Source: Zoogloeaceae bacterium (lineage in GTDB: Bacteria; Pseudomonadota; Gammaproteobacteria; Burkholderiales; Rhodocyclaceae). From it: a DNA stretch of 64,000 nucleotides. The stretch is taken from assembly GCA_024235635.1 (NCBI GenBank), contig JACKMA010000002.1, positions 1,116,001-1,180,000 of the forward strand, in the 5' to 3' direction. Below the pieces are notes generated by a model, which worked only from the letters and a program-made list of their open reading frames with translations, was not told the origin of the DNA and did no database searches. Shown here piece by piece: positions 55,101-59,590 of the stretch (position 1 is its first letter; each line of letters begins with the position of its first letter). A program made the translations under genes and the position numbers.

Positions 55101-58100
55101 GTAGCCGCTGAACTGCACGATCTGCAGGCCGCGAATCGTGCTGCCACCCGAGCCCGTACCGAGGTTGAAACCGGTGGTGGTGCCCGACGCGCCGGCCCCG
55201 TTGACCACGATCAGCGGCGTTCCCGCATAGCCTGCCTGCGAACTGCCGTCGATGTAGACGGCCTGGGTGATCGCCGGCAGTGCCGCGGTGAGACTGATCG
55301 TCTGCGTACCGCCGCCGCCGATGTCGAATAGGATGTAGTCGAGGCCGGCAGTCGCGTTCGCGGCCGAGATCGCCTCCCGCAGCGAGATGCCGTCGCCACC
55401 GTCGTTGGCGATCAGGTTGGAAATCGACGTGGTGGTGCCGTTGCTGGTGTCGCTCGCGTTGGTGACCACGATGGCGCCGACGTGCAGGTCCAGCGTGTCG
55501 CTGTCGGTCTTCGTGCCGCCGCTGCCCGTGTTGCCCAGGTCGCTGCTCTGCAGGTTCAGCGTCGCCAATCCGCGGAATCCGCTGGTGGGCGTGAAGCTCA
55601 CCCCCGCGCCCAGGGCGGAGTTGATGGCGCTCAGCGTGCCCGTGTAGGTGAAGCTGGCACTGCCGTTGGCGCCGCCGGCGAGCGTCAGCCCGGTGGTGCT
55701 GGCGAGGCTCAACGTGCCCTGCGAGGCGGTGAGCGTGAACTGCATCGTGCCGCTGGCGGCGTCCACGTCACTGATCTGCAGCGCGTTGCCGTTGGCGATG
55801 GAAAAGACCTTGGCCGTGTCCAGCGCCGTGTAGGCGTTGGCGGGCATCACGTTGACCGGCGCATCGTTGACGGCCGTGACGGTGATGGCCACCACGTCGG
55901 TGTCGGTCAGCGGGAGGTCGCTGGCCAACGTTGAAATCTCGCTGGACGTCAGCGCGCGGTCGTAGACGCGCGCGTCGTCAATCCGGCCCGAGTAGTCCCA
56001 GGTCGATCCGCCATTGCCGTGCTTGCCGATGAAGGAATTCGCGCCCTGGTTGTAGACGATCGAATCGGCGGTGGCGGTGGAAGTCCGGGCCGTGCCGTCC
56101 AGGTACAACGTCGCCAGGTTGCCGGAGTCGTCGAACGAGACGGCAAGGTGGTGCCAGCCCGCACCGATCAATGACGTGTTGTGCGCGACCTGGTTGAAGG
56201 TCGACCCGTTGTACCAGGAGGCGACGACCTGGGTCGTCGTCACCAGCAGGTTCAGGCTGTTGCCCAGCGTGATGACGGTGCCGGCGCTTGTGTCGACGCC
56301 GGTGACATCCACCCAGGCTGCCAGTGTGGCATTCGCAGGATTGCCGAAGAGCCCCGATATCTGCAGGTTGTCGTTGCCGTCGAAGCCGGCCACATTGCCA
56401 CGCGTGCCGTTCACCACGGCCGTGGCGCCATTCACCGTCGCGCTGTTGCCGGCCGCAGGGCTGGTGTCGGCGCCCAGCGCACCGGTGTACTCGAAGGTGT
56501 ACAGGCCTCGCAGGCTGGCGTCGGCGTCAAGCGTGACTAGCGTGTCGTCCCGGGTCGTCAGCGTCAGTGTCGCGCCACCGTATGAGTTGGCCGCGGGGCT
56601 GTAGCTGAGGCCGTCCAGTGCGGTGTTGATGGACGCGGCAGTGCCACGGAAGGTCATCGTGCCGTCTGCCGTGCCGTCGCCGCTGACGAAGGTGAGGCCG
56701 GCGGTGCCGGCCAGCGTCAGCGTGCCGTTGGTGACGCTGAGCGTGACCTCGTTGTTGGCGCCGCCCGCATCGGCGTCCGAGATTGAGATCTGATTGCCGT
56801 TGGCCGCTGAAATGACTAAGGCGGTGTCCTCGTTCGTCGTCTGAGCAGCGGGCACCGTGTTCACAGGCGCGATCGGGCTCGCATAGCGCTGCATGAAGAC
56901 GCCGCCGCTATCTCCGGTGCCATTGCCGCTCCAGGCGACGACGGCACGGCTACCGACGAAGGCGACCGACGGCATCTGCTGATCGCCGGTGATCGTCGTG
57001 TTGACGCGGAATTCCCCGCCCGAGGCAGCGCCGCCAGCGGAATACTGCTGTGCGTAGACCCCCCGCGCATTGGTGTCCTGATTGGCGCTGTTCCAGGCCA
57101 CCAAAAAGTCGCCGGCGCCGTTCATCGCGATCGCCGGCACGGTCTGCGCATCGCTGGTCGTCGTGTTGACGCGGAATTCGCTGCCCAGCGAGCCGGTGCC
57201 GACGTCGAAGCGGCGCGCGAAGATGCCGTTGGTGCCGCCGTCCGCGCCCTGCGCGTCCTCCCAGGCGACGACGAAGTTGCCCAGGTCGTCGATGGCGACG
57301 GCCGCGTTCCACTGCGTGCCGAAGGTCGTGGCGTTGACGCGGGTCTCGGCGCCGACGGTGCTGCCGCCCGCGCTGTAGCGCTGGAAGTAGATGTCGGTGT
57401 CGCCGCTCTGGCTGCTCTCCCAGGCGATGACGAAATCGCCGGTCGCGTTCATCGCAATGACGGAGTATGACTGCGCGTTCGTGGTGGTCGTATTGACCCG
57501 GAACTGGCTGCCCTGGGTCGAACCGGCGGCGTCGTAGCGCTGTGCGTAGACGCCGAAGCTGTTGCCGTCGGCCGCGGCGTCCGTCCAGGTGACCACGAAG
57601 TTGCCGTTGGCATCCATCGCCACCGCCGGCAGCCCCTGGTTGTTGGCGGTGGTGGTGTTGACGCGGAACTCGCCTCCCTGGGCAACGCCGCTGGCATTGA
57701 AGCGCTGGGCATAAATGCCGTCGCCGCTGCCGTCCTGGCTGGCACTCATCCAGGCGACGACGAAATTGCCGTTGCCGTCCATCGCCACCTGCGCTTCGCT
57801 CTGCAGGTCGGCGGTGGTGGTGTTGGCCCGCGTGTTCGAGCCGAGCGCATTCCCGGACCCGTCGTAACGCTGGAAATACACGTCTCCGGTATTGCCGTCG
57901 TTCCACACCACGACGGTATTGCCATTGGTGTCCATCGCCACGTTGCCGGCACCGTACGTCGTGGTGGACTGCGTGCCGGTGGTGGCGGTGTTGACGCGGG
58001 TTTCGCCACCTTGCGCGGTCAGGGCGAGCACCCCCTGCCAAGCGGCCGACTGCGCTTGCGCAAGCCCGTTTCGGGCGTCGATCTGTCCGACTTGGTACTC

Positions 58101-58679
58101 GAGATCCCAATCGCCACCGAGTGCCGTGGCGCCGGTGACATCGTCGGATGCCGCCACGTCGGCGCCGGTCAGCGCCGCCAGGTCGCGGACAAAGGCCCGC
58201 CCAGCCTCGTCTTCGGCGACATCGCAGCCGTAGATCAGGATATCGGCTTCACTGGCCAGCGCATCGCCCCAGTGGGCGACCTCGCCGCTGCGCGCCTGCA
58301 GCGCGGCGGCATCCAGCGTGGTCGAACCGAGGCCGAGGCGGGCATTGCTGCCGTGCGTTAATAAATGAATGGCGGACAGGTCGTCGTATCGTGCGAGCGC
58401 CTCGGTGACCTGGTCGATGCCGTCCCGTTCCGGATCGAGCATGACGATCTCGAGCGCGCGTTGCTCGCCTTCGTCCTGCCGCAATGCGGCCAGCAGGCTG
58501 TCCACGTTTTCGAGCCCGGCGTCGACGAAGGCGATCTCGACGCTGCGGTGATCCTCGTCGTCACGTTGCTGTGCGACCAGGGCGGCGTCCATGCCCACGT
58601 TCGGCGCCAGGTCGGCCGAGAACAGAACCCGGGCCTCGAGTTCCTCGACGGCCAGCGATGGACCTGCGCGCGCTGCCAT
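40185..58679 (-). CDS. Giant repetitive surface protein (LEPR-XLL/DUF4347 type, 6,164 residues)
   Basis: The start is the ATG at 58679 with GGAGG six nt upstream; the open frame beyond it overlaps the HlyD gene and is rejected. Residues 14-23 are LEARVLFSAD, the LEPR-XLL motif, followed by DUF4347 (~45-200). Two arrays of seven ~50-residue propeller-like blocks follow (~227-600 and ~1420-1786). LamG-like domains lie at ~723-917, ~2253-2463 and ~2806-3020, and a right-handed beta-helix at ~1070-1403. Cadherin-like domains fill the gaps. Residues ~3032-5531 are 25 tandem 100-residue cadherin/VCBS-like repeats, then more cadherin-like domains and a C-terminal hydrophobic segment (~6093-6126) with an acidic tail. 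No classical signal peptide or RTX nonapeptides are seen. It is probably a long adhesin exported by the system encoded upstream. Confidence 0.92.
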   Translation of the reverse strand: MAARAGPSLAVEELEARVLFSADLAPNVGMDAALVAQQRDDEDHRSVEIAFVDAGLENVDSLLAALRQDEGEQRALEIVMLDPERDGIDQVTEALARYDDLSAIHLLTHGSNARLGLGSTTLDAAALQARSGEVAHWGDALASEADILIYGCDVAEDEAGRAFVRDLAALTGADVAASDDVTGATALGGDWDLEYQVGQIDARNGLAQAQSAAWQGVLALTAQGGETRVNTATTGTQSTTTYGAGNVAMDTNGNTVVVWNDGNTGDVYFQRYDGSGNALGSNTRANTTTADLQSEAQVAMDGNGNFVVAWMSASQDGSGDGIYAQRFNASGVAQGGEFRVNTTTANNQGLPAVAMDANGNFVVTWTDAAADGNSFGVYAQRYDAAGSTQGSQFRVNTTTTNAQSYSVIAMNATGDFVIAWESSQSGDTDIYFQRYSAGGSTVGAETRVNATTFGTQWNAAVAIDDLGNFVVAWEDAQGADGGTNGIFARRFDVGTGSLGSEFRVNTTTSDAQTVPAIAMNGAGDFLVAWNSANQDTNARGVYAQQYSAGGAASGGEFRVNTTITGDQQMPSVAFVGSRAVVAWSGNGTGDSGGVFMQRYASPIAPVNTVPAAQTTNEDTALVISAANGNQISISDADAGGANNEVTLSVTNGTLTLAGTAGLTFVSGDGTADGTMTFRGTAASINTALDGLSYSPAANSYGGATLTLTTRDDTLVTLDADASLRGLYTFEYTGALGADTSPAAGNSATVNGATAVVNGTRGNVAGFDGNDNLQISGLFGNPANATLAAWVDVTGVDTSAGTVITLGNSLNLLVTTTQVVASWYNGSTFNQVAHNTSLIGAGWHHLAVSFDDSGNLATLYLDGTARTSTATADSIVYNQGANSFIGKHGNGGSTWDYSGRIDDARVYDRALTSSEISTLASDLPLTDTDVVAITVTAVNDAPVNVMPANAYTALDTAKVFSIANGNALQISDVDAASGTMQFTLTASQGTLSLASTTGLTLAGGANGSASFTYTGTLSAINSALGAGVSFTPTSGFRGLATLNLQSSDLGNTGSGGTKTDSDTLDLHVGAIVVTNASDTSNGTTTSISNLIANDGGDGISLREAISAANATAGLDYILFDIGGGGTQTISLTAALPAITQAVYIDGSSQAGYAGTPLIVVNGAGASGTTTGFNLGTGSGGSTIRGLQIVQFSGYDMYITSNGNTIAANYIGTDGSNALGNARAGVYLDSTAADNLIGGTAAGSGNVIANSGWDGIRLNGTGTGNAFLGNSIYGNVEQGIDIGTQGVTANDVGDADTGSNNVQNFPVLATATTDGGTVIAISGTLNSTANSYFRIEFFTNTSPDGTGYGEGQTYLGFVNVATDGAGNANIDATLAADIAGGAYISATATKSDSSYATFTDTSEFAAVIVANDPPTDIAFDSDSGSEVVVNSYTTTDQIDPAIAAFADGGYVVVWASNGQDGSGYGIYGQRYSADGSANGAEFLVASEVSDSETNPSVTTFADGGFAVAWQDQISGVRAWTEARVFNADGSPATAEFALSPGTDGDNEGYQPALLALNASEFVAVWANESAGTGYDVVGQRYDRAGATVGGQFTIGSLASGTGLFGAQTELALLDDGGFVAVWRTHDGTNTAVAARVMNADGSARSAVINPGGDNIADVAGLSNGGFVLTYDDAGALSATIYDASGAVVVSEFQVNTTSSAARYESTVTASDDGFVVVWETSSGDGSGTAILAQRFDAGGSKIDGEVVVNETTAGDQKKPEVAATAAGQIIAVWQSDNIDGDATGIAMRMVTTGTASVPENSANGTRVAEVIGVMDLDAGDTHSFDLTDDAGGRFAIDPNTGVITVANGSLLDYETDTSHTVTVRVTDSGASSYSEVLTITVGDVAEANSAPSFGATLDGNPTFVEDGSAVVLDTDVDIGDTELDALNGGNGNYAGANLTLARNGGANADDVFGFNDGNGILLSGANLMKNGQVIATFDTTSTAGQLAIAFTDGNGEIPTSADVDNVLRQVTYANSSDAPPASAQIDWTFDDGNIGAQGSGGAKQALGSTTVMITAVNDAPAGTDRTVVTPKDTPYTFVTGDFGFMDTDGDALLGVKIATVPAAGSLKLNGTVVAAGQTISAANIVSGLLTFTPAAGASGANYASFTFQVQDSGGTADGGTDLDPTPNTVTVNVQSVNSLPVAVPDGVSGNEDTVIAGNVLANDTDADGNTLTARLVSGPANGVLNLNADGSFSYTPTADWNGSDGFQYLVDDGTGLVRYYALEGNAIDAIGGANGTLVNGPTPIAGKTGQALQFDGVDDYVRLPDLAYTSEFSIAFYFRISDNSGSDLQYLFSHGTSTPVPNNVQVSVVESGYSNTAQRNTIATLVWDNNDSSGQIFTDIASLIGDGQWHLYTMTVTSGVGTKVYIDGTLKGSASMGGGAINPTGNAYLGARSDLDPTRMLNAGGALDGFAMFNRALGSAEVAGLAANPIQAPATITVNSVNDAPSALSNAVAVFEDSNYVLKAADFNFSDADGDAFDAVIIASAPSQGTLYIDANGNGIVDTGEALSDSDEVSVADIDAGRFKYHPDANINGAAADSFMFRVKDDGGTANGGSDTSASASSVTFNITAVSDAPTGADNTVTADADTSYTFAASDFGFSDIDGDNLLRVWIDTLPAQGQLLWNGSTFVAGNWIDAGDIALGLLTYEPPAGASGASLASFTFRVQDDGGTANGGQDTEVSANTMTIDVTAANVPPVAMDDSLSTDEDTPLVFDPRSNDVDADGGGIRVVEFTQPANGVVVDNGDGTLTYTPDPDYSGVDSFDYVIVDAGANATLSHYWNLDGTATDGVGPSDGTLNGTTTVAGSIGNGLSFNESGDYVQIPDIAYAAEFTISFDFRLDDNSGSLFQYLYSHGDVNGFNSVNVFVNEASHGTDPNVLRTVIRDGDDSLDNFALQVDVSSIVGDGQWHTYVATVDAGGIKVYLDGDLKMSDAARGTGGLNPTGDLFLGSRQDLDADRYYGGALDSLRIYDSALVGNEVAVVASSSIGTVNITVNPVSDATPVASPDAISVSEGGTATSLDSAATSVLANDAGLADTPVTVSLVTDVTFGSLTLNANGTFSYTHDGSENFSDSFTYRITDNDGQTADATVSITITPVSDTTPVANADAITVAEGGTATTLDSTANSVLANDTGLGDTPVTVSLVVDVTNGTLTLNADGTFGYTHDGSENFSDSFTYRVTDNDGQTSDATVSITITPVSDTTPVANADAITVAEGGTATTLDSAASSVLANDTGLGDTPVAASVVAGVTHGSLTLNADGTFSYTHDGTENFSDSFTYRVTDNDGQTSDATVSITITPVSDTTPVANADAITVAEGGTATTLDSAASSVLANDTGLGDTPVTVSVVAGVTHGSLTLNADGTFSYTHDGTENFSDSFTYRVTDNDGQTSDATVSITITPVSDTTPVANADAITVAEGGTATTLDSAASSVLANDTGLGDTPVTVSVVAGVTHGSLTLNADGTFSYTHDGTENFSDSFTYRVTDNDGQTSDATVSITITPVSDTTPVANADAITVAEGGTATTLDSAANSVLANDTGLGDTPVTVSLVSDVSNGSLTLNPDGTFSYTHDASENFSDSFTYRVTDNDGQTSDATVSITITPVSDTTPVANADAITVAEGGTATTLDSAASSVLANDTGLGDTPVTVSVVAGVTHGSLTLNADGTFSYIHDGTENFSDSFTYRVTDNDGQTSDATVSITITPVSDTTPVANADAITVAEGGTATTLDSAASSVLANDTGLGDTPVTVSLVSGVAHGSLTLNADGTFSYTHDGTENFSDSFTYRVTDNDGQTSDATVSITITPVSDTTPVANADAITVAEGGTATTLDSAASSVLANDTGLGDTPVTVSVVAGVAHGSLTLNADGTFSYTHDGTENFSDSFTYRVTDNDGQTSDATVSITITPVSDTTPAANADAITVAEGGTATTLDTAATSVLSNDTGLGDTPVTVSLVSGVAHGSLTLNADGTFGYTHDGTENFSDSFTYRVTDNDGQTSDATVSITITPVSDTTPVANADAITVAEGGTATTLDSAANSVLANDTGLGDTPVTVSLVSDVSNGSLTLNPDGTFSYTHDASENFSDSFTYRVTDNDGQTSDATVSITITPVSDTTPAANADAITVAEGGTATTLDTAATSVLSNDTGLGDTPVTVSLVSGVAHGSLTLNADGTFGYTHDGTENFSDSFTYRVTDNDGQTSDATVSITITPVSDTTPVANADAITVAEGGTATTLDSAANSVLANDTGLGDTPVTVSLVSDVTNGTLTLNADGSFSYTHDGSVNYTDGFTYRVTDNDGETSDATVSITITPVSSTTPAANSDAITVAEGGTATTLDSAANSVLANDTGLSDTPVTVSLVTDVIFGSLTLNADGTFSYTHDGSENFSDSFTYRVTDLDGESSDAMVSITITPVSDTTPVANADSITVAEGGTATTLDSAANSVLANDTGLGDTPVTVSLVTDVSFGSLTLNADGTFSYTHDGSENFSDSFTYRVIDNDGQTSDATVSITITPVSDTTPAANPDAITVAEGGTATTLDSAANSVLANDTGLSDTPVTVSLVTDVTFGSLTLNADGTFSYTHDGSENFSDAFTYRVTDNDGQTSDATVSITITPVSDTTPVANADAITVAEGGTATTLDSAANSVLANDTGLGDTPVTVSLVSDVSNGSLTLNPDGTFSYTHDASENFSDSFTYRVTDNDGQTSDATVSITITPVSDTTPAANADAITVAEGGTATTLDTAATSVLSNDTGLGDTPVTVSLVSGVAHGSLALNADGTFSYTHDGTENFSDSFTYRVTDNDGQTSDATVSITITPVSDTTPVANADAITVAEGGTATTLDSAATSVLANDTGLGDTPVTVSLVSDVTNGTLTLNADGSFSYTHDGSVNYTDGFTYRVTDNDGETSDATVSITITPVSSTTPAANSDAITVAEGGTATTLDSAANSVLANDTGLSDTPVTVSLVTDVTFGSLTLNADGTFSYTHDGSENFSDSFTYRVTDLDGESSDAMVSITITPVSDTTPFANADSITVAEGGTATTLDSAANSVLANDNGLGDTPVTVSLVTDVSFGSLTLNGDGTFSYTHDGSENFSDSFTYRVTDNDGQTSDATVSITITPVSDTTPVANVDAITVAEGGTATTLDSAASSVLANDTGLGDTPVTVSLVSGVAHGSLTLNADGTFSYTHDGTENFSDSFTYRVTDNDGQTSDATVSITITPVSDTTPVANADAITVAEGGTATTLDSAATSVLANDTGLGDTPVTVSLVSDVTNGTLTLNADGSFSYTHDGSVNYTDGFTYRVTDNDGETSDATVSITITPVSSTTPAANSDAITVAEGGTATTLDSAANSVLANDTGLSDTPVTVSLVTDVTFGSLTLNADGTFSYTHDGSENFSDSFTYRVTDLDGESSDAMVSITITPVSDTTPVANADAITVAEGGTATVLDSAATSVLANDTGLGDTPITVGLVSDVTNGTLTLNTDGTFTYTHDGSTNYTDSFTYRITDNDGQSSDATVSISVVPGNRAPSIDSPAAVSVPEHTSEVLTVLASDPDGSANLRFSISGGSDAGRFMIDPVTGKLSFVAVPDFEQAVDANGDNIYVVGVRVSDGTLSTSQTILVTVTDANDAPTGIDLDGSTVGDGVETGTGLAVGRLSVVDQDAGDVHVYSIVGGADQARFGIAGAAGDLLTLVDGRIDGQRQSSYEVVVRVTDAAGASHDQRFVITVEAGNRAPVFVTAPAESVASGIEYRYEIRVEDADGNTPPSIAATSLPDWMRFVDHGDGTALLTGTPGDGQVGSWQIRLSASDGEVATVQAFELVVLTTNHAPTIVSSGGLDSVVMQAGNGSGFATTVVATDPDNGDRLRYEIAGGEDAGAFVLDPASGVLRFVSPPDANAPTDANADNVYRVVVQVSDLRGAVDAQTLSIRISLAVEPIDERVNGDAAPANDGLRGTNPASSSRDDAVAEDDADESAQPDAQAERELAAGVAAGDAALVSGVGHNPAVTRALQSVADGAPTPIRIAINEVSAATDDTATFEVLNWIARGLASDAPATPSVTASAPQLTLPDEIVEQLEQAGEEIQFAFEQVALSGVVLTVGVVWWASRIGALVAGVMVSVPAWRSLDPLAVLWEAGEDRDEEEDVPADTEDAQRRQIAGEGES
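42086..49585 (-). repeat. 25 tandem repeats of exactly 300 bp
   Basis: Twenty-five units encode 100 residues each, with the pattern TPVANADAITVAEGG, LDSAxSSVLANDTGLGDTP, SLTLNADGTFSYTHDG, YRVTDNDGQTSDATV. No length variation was noticed between units. The first unit (near 49585) and the last (near 42086) are the most divergent and inner ones are nearly identical, as expected from unequal crossing-over and gene conversion. Units fall into subtypes (VTHG/VAHG, SNGSLTLNPDG, TNGTLTLNADGSF, TFGS) that recur in a fixed order. Confidence 0.95.
42391..44355 (-). repeat. Near-identical ~765-bp block repeated 1,200 bp apart
   Basis: 42391-43155 and 43591-44355 differ at only a few positions, and most of the block recurs near 45391-45870. 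The separations of 1,200 and 1,800 bp are four and six repeat units. These are recent segmental duplications inside the repeat array, not mobile elements. Confidence 0.85.
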
Positions 58680-58681
58680 CG

Positions 58682-59590
58682 CTACCTCCGCGCCGGCAGA
58701 CCGGTCAGCTTCAGATCGACGTTCAGTCCGGCGCGTCGCACGCTGCCCAGCTCGCCGACCGATCCGCGGTCGACCGTGGGCGGCTCGTCGAAAGCGACGC
58801 GGCAGCGGGCCCCGGCCGGCACCGCGCCATTGCGGTTGTCCACCGCGAGGCGGACCCGGAACGTGTTGCTGGCCGGATCGACGATCGGGTCGACCAGTTG
58901 CACGCTCGCATGCACGGCCTGCATCCCCGGCAGATCCGGCAACACGGTCGCCGCCATGCCGGCGCGAATGCTGCCGAAGCGGACCGCCGGCACGACCACC
59001 TCGACCCGCAGCCTGTCGATCGCCGCCAGACGCAGCAACGGCCGGTCCTCGACCCGCTCGCCAGGCTGTGCCATGCGGTCGACGACGACGCCGTCGAAGG
59101 GCGCCTTGAGCACGCGCTGGTGAAGCTGCGCCCTGGCCAGGCGGGCCTCGCTGCCGAATACTTGAAGTTGCTCCCGGCTCTGGTCCACCTGTTGTTCGGC
59201 CACCTTGAGTTCGGCCCGGGCCTGGTCCAGCGCCTGACTCGAGATGAACTGCTTGTCGTAGAGATCCTGCGAGCGCACGAACTGGCTGCGGGCGAGTTCC
59301 AGCCCGGCCTCGGCCGATCGCAATTCCGCCGCCACGCGGGCGCGCCTTTGCGCCACCTCCAGGCTCGCCTGCTCGACACGGGACTGCAACACGGCAAGCA
59401 CCTGGTCCTTGCTGACGTGATCGCCACGATCCACCAGCACCGACTCGACCACGCCGACGACCGGCGTACCGATGTCGGCCTGCTGTTCGGGCATGATCAG
59501 GCAGCCGAGCGGCACCGCGGCTGCTGCGCCGACCCCGGCCGTCCAGACCCAAGCGAACGTCACGAGAATGCGAATCAAGCGTGGAATCAC
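58682..59590 (-). CDS. HlyD-type periplasmic adaptor (membrane fusion protein)
   Basis: 302 residues from a GTG that overlaps the SecA-like stop (GTGA), with AGGG five nt upstream. An N-terminal membrane segment (~4-30) is followed by a first lipoyl half (VVGVVESVLVDRGDHVSKDQ), a long coiled-coil hairpin (~70-165), a second lipoyl half (RVLKAPFDGVVVDRMAQPGE) and a beta-barrel domain (~195-285). This is the standard membrane fusion protein of type I secretion and RND or MacAB-like export. It ends 2 bp before the giant gene, so it is likely its dedicated export partner. No ABC or TolC gene is inside the window. Confidence 0.92.
   Translation of the reverse strand: MIPRLIRILVTFAWVWTAGVGAAAAVPLGCLIMPEQQADIGTPVVGVVESVLVDRGDHVSKDQVLAVLQSRVEQASLEVAQRRARVAAELRSAEAGLELARSQFVRSQDLYDKQFISSQALDQARAELKVAEQQVDQSREQLQVFGSEARLARAQLHQRVLKAPFDGVVVDRMAQPGERVEDRPLLRLAAIDRLRVEVVVPAVRFGSIRAGMAATVLPDLPGMQAVHASVQLVDPIVDPASNTFRVRLAVDNRNGAVPAGARCRVAFDEPPTVDRGSVGELGSVRRAGLNVDLKLTGLPARR

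Noticed and set aside
40185..58679. RTX toxin or LapA-like type I secreted adhesin
   Set aside because: There are no GGxGxDxUx nonapeptides, no retention module or LapG cleavage site that I can see, and the C-terminus has a membrane segment with an acidic tail rather than a type I signal.
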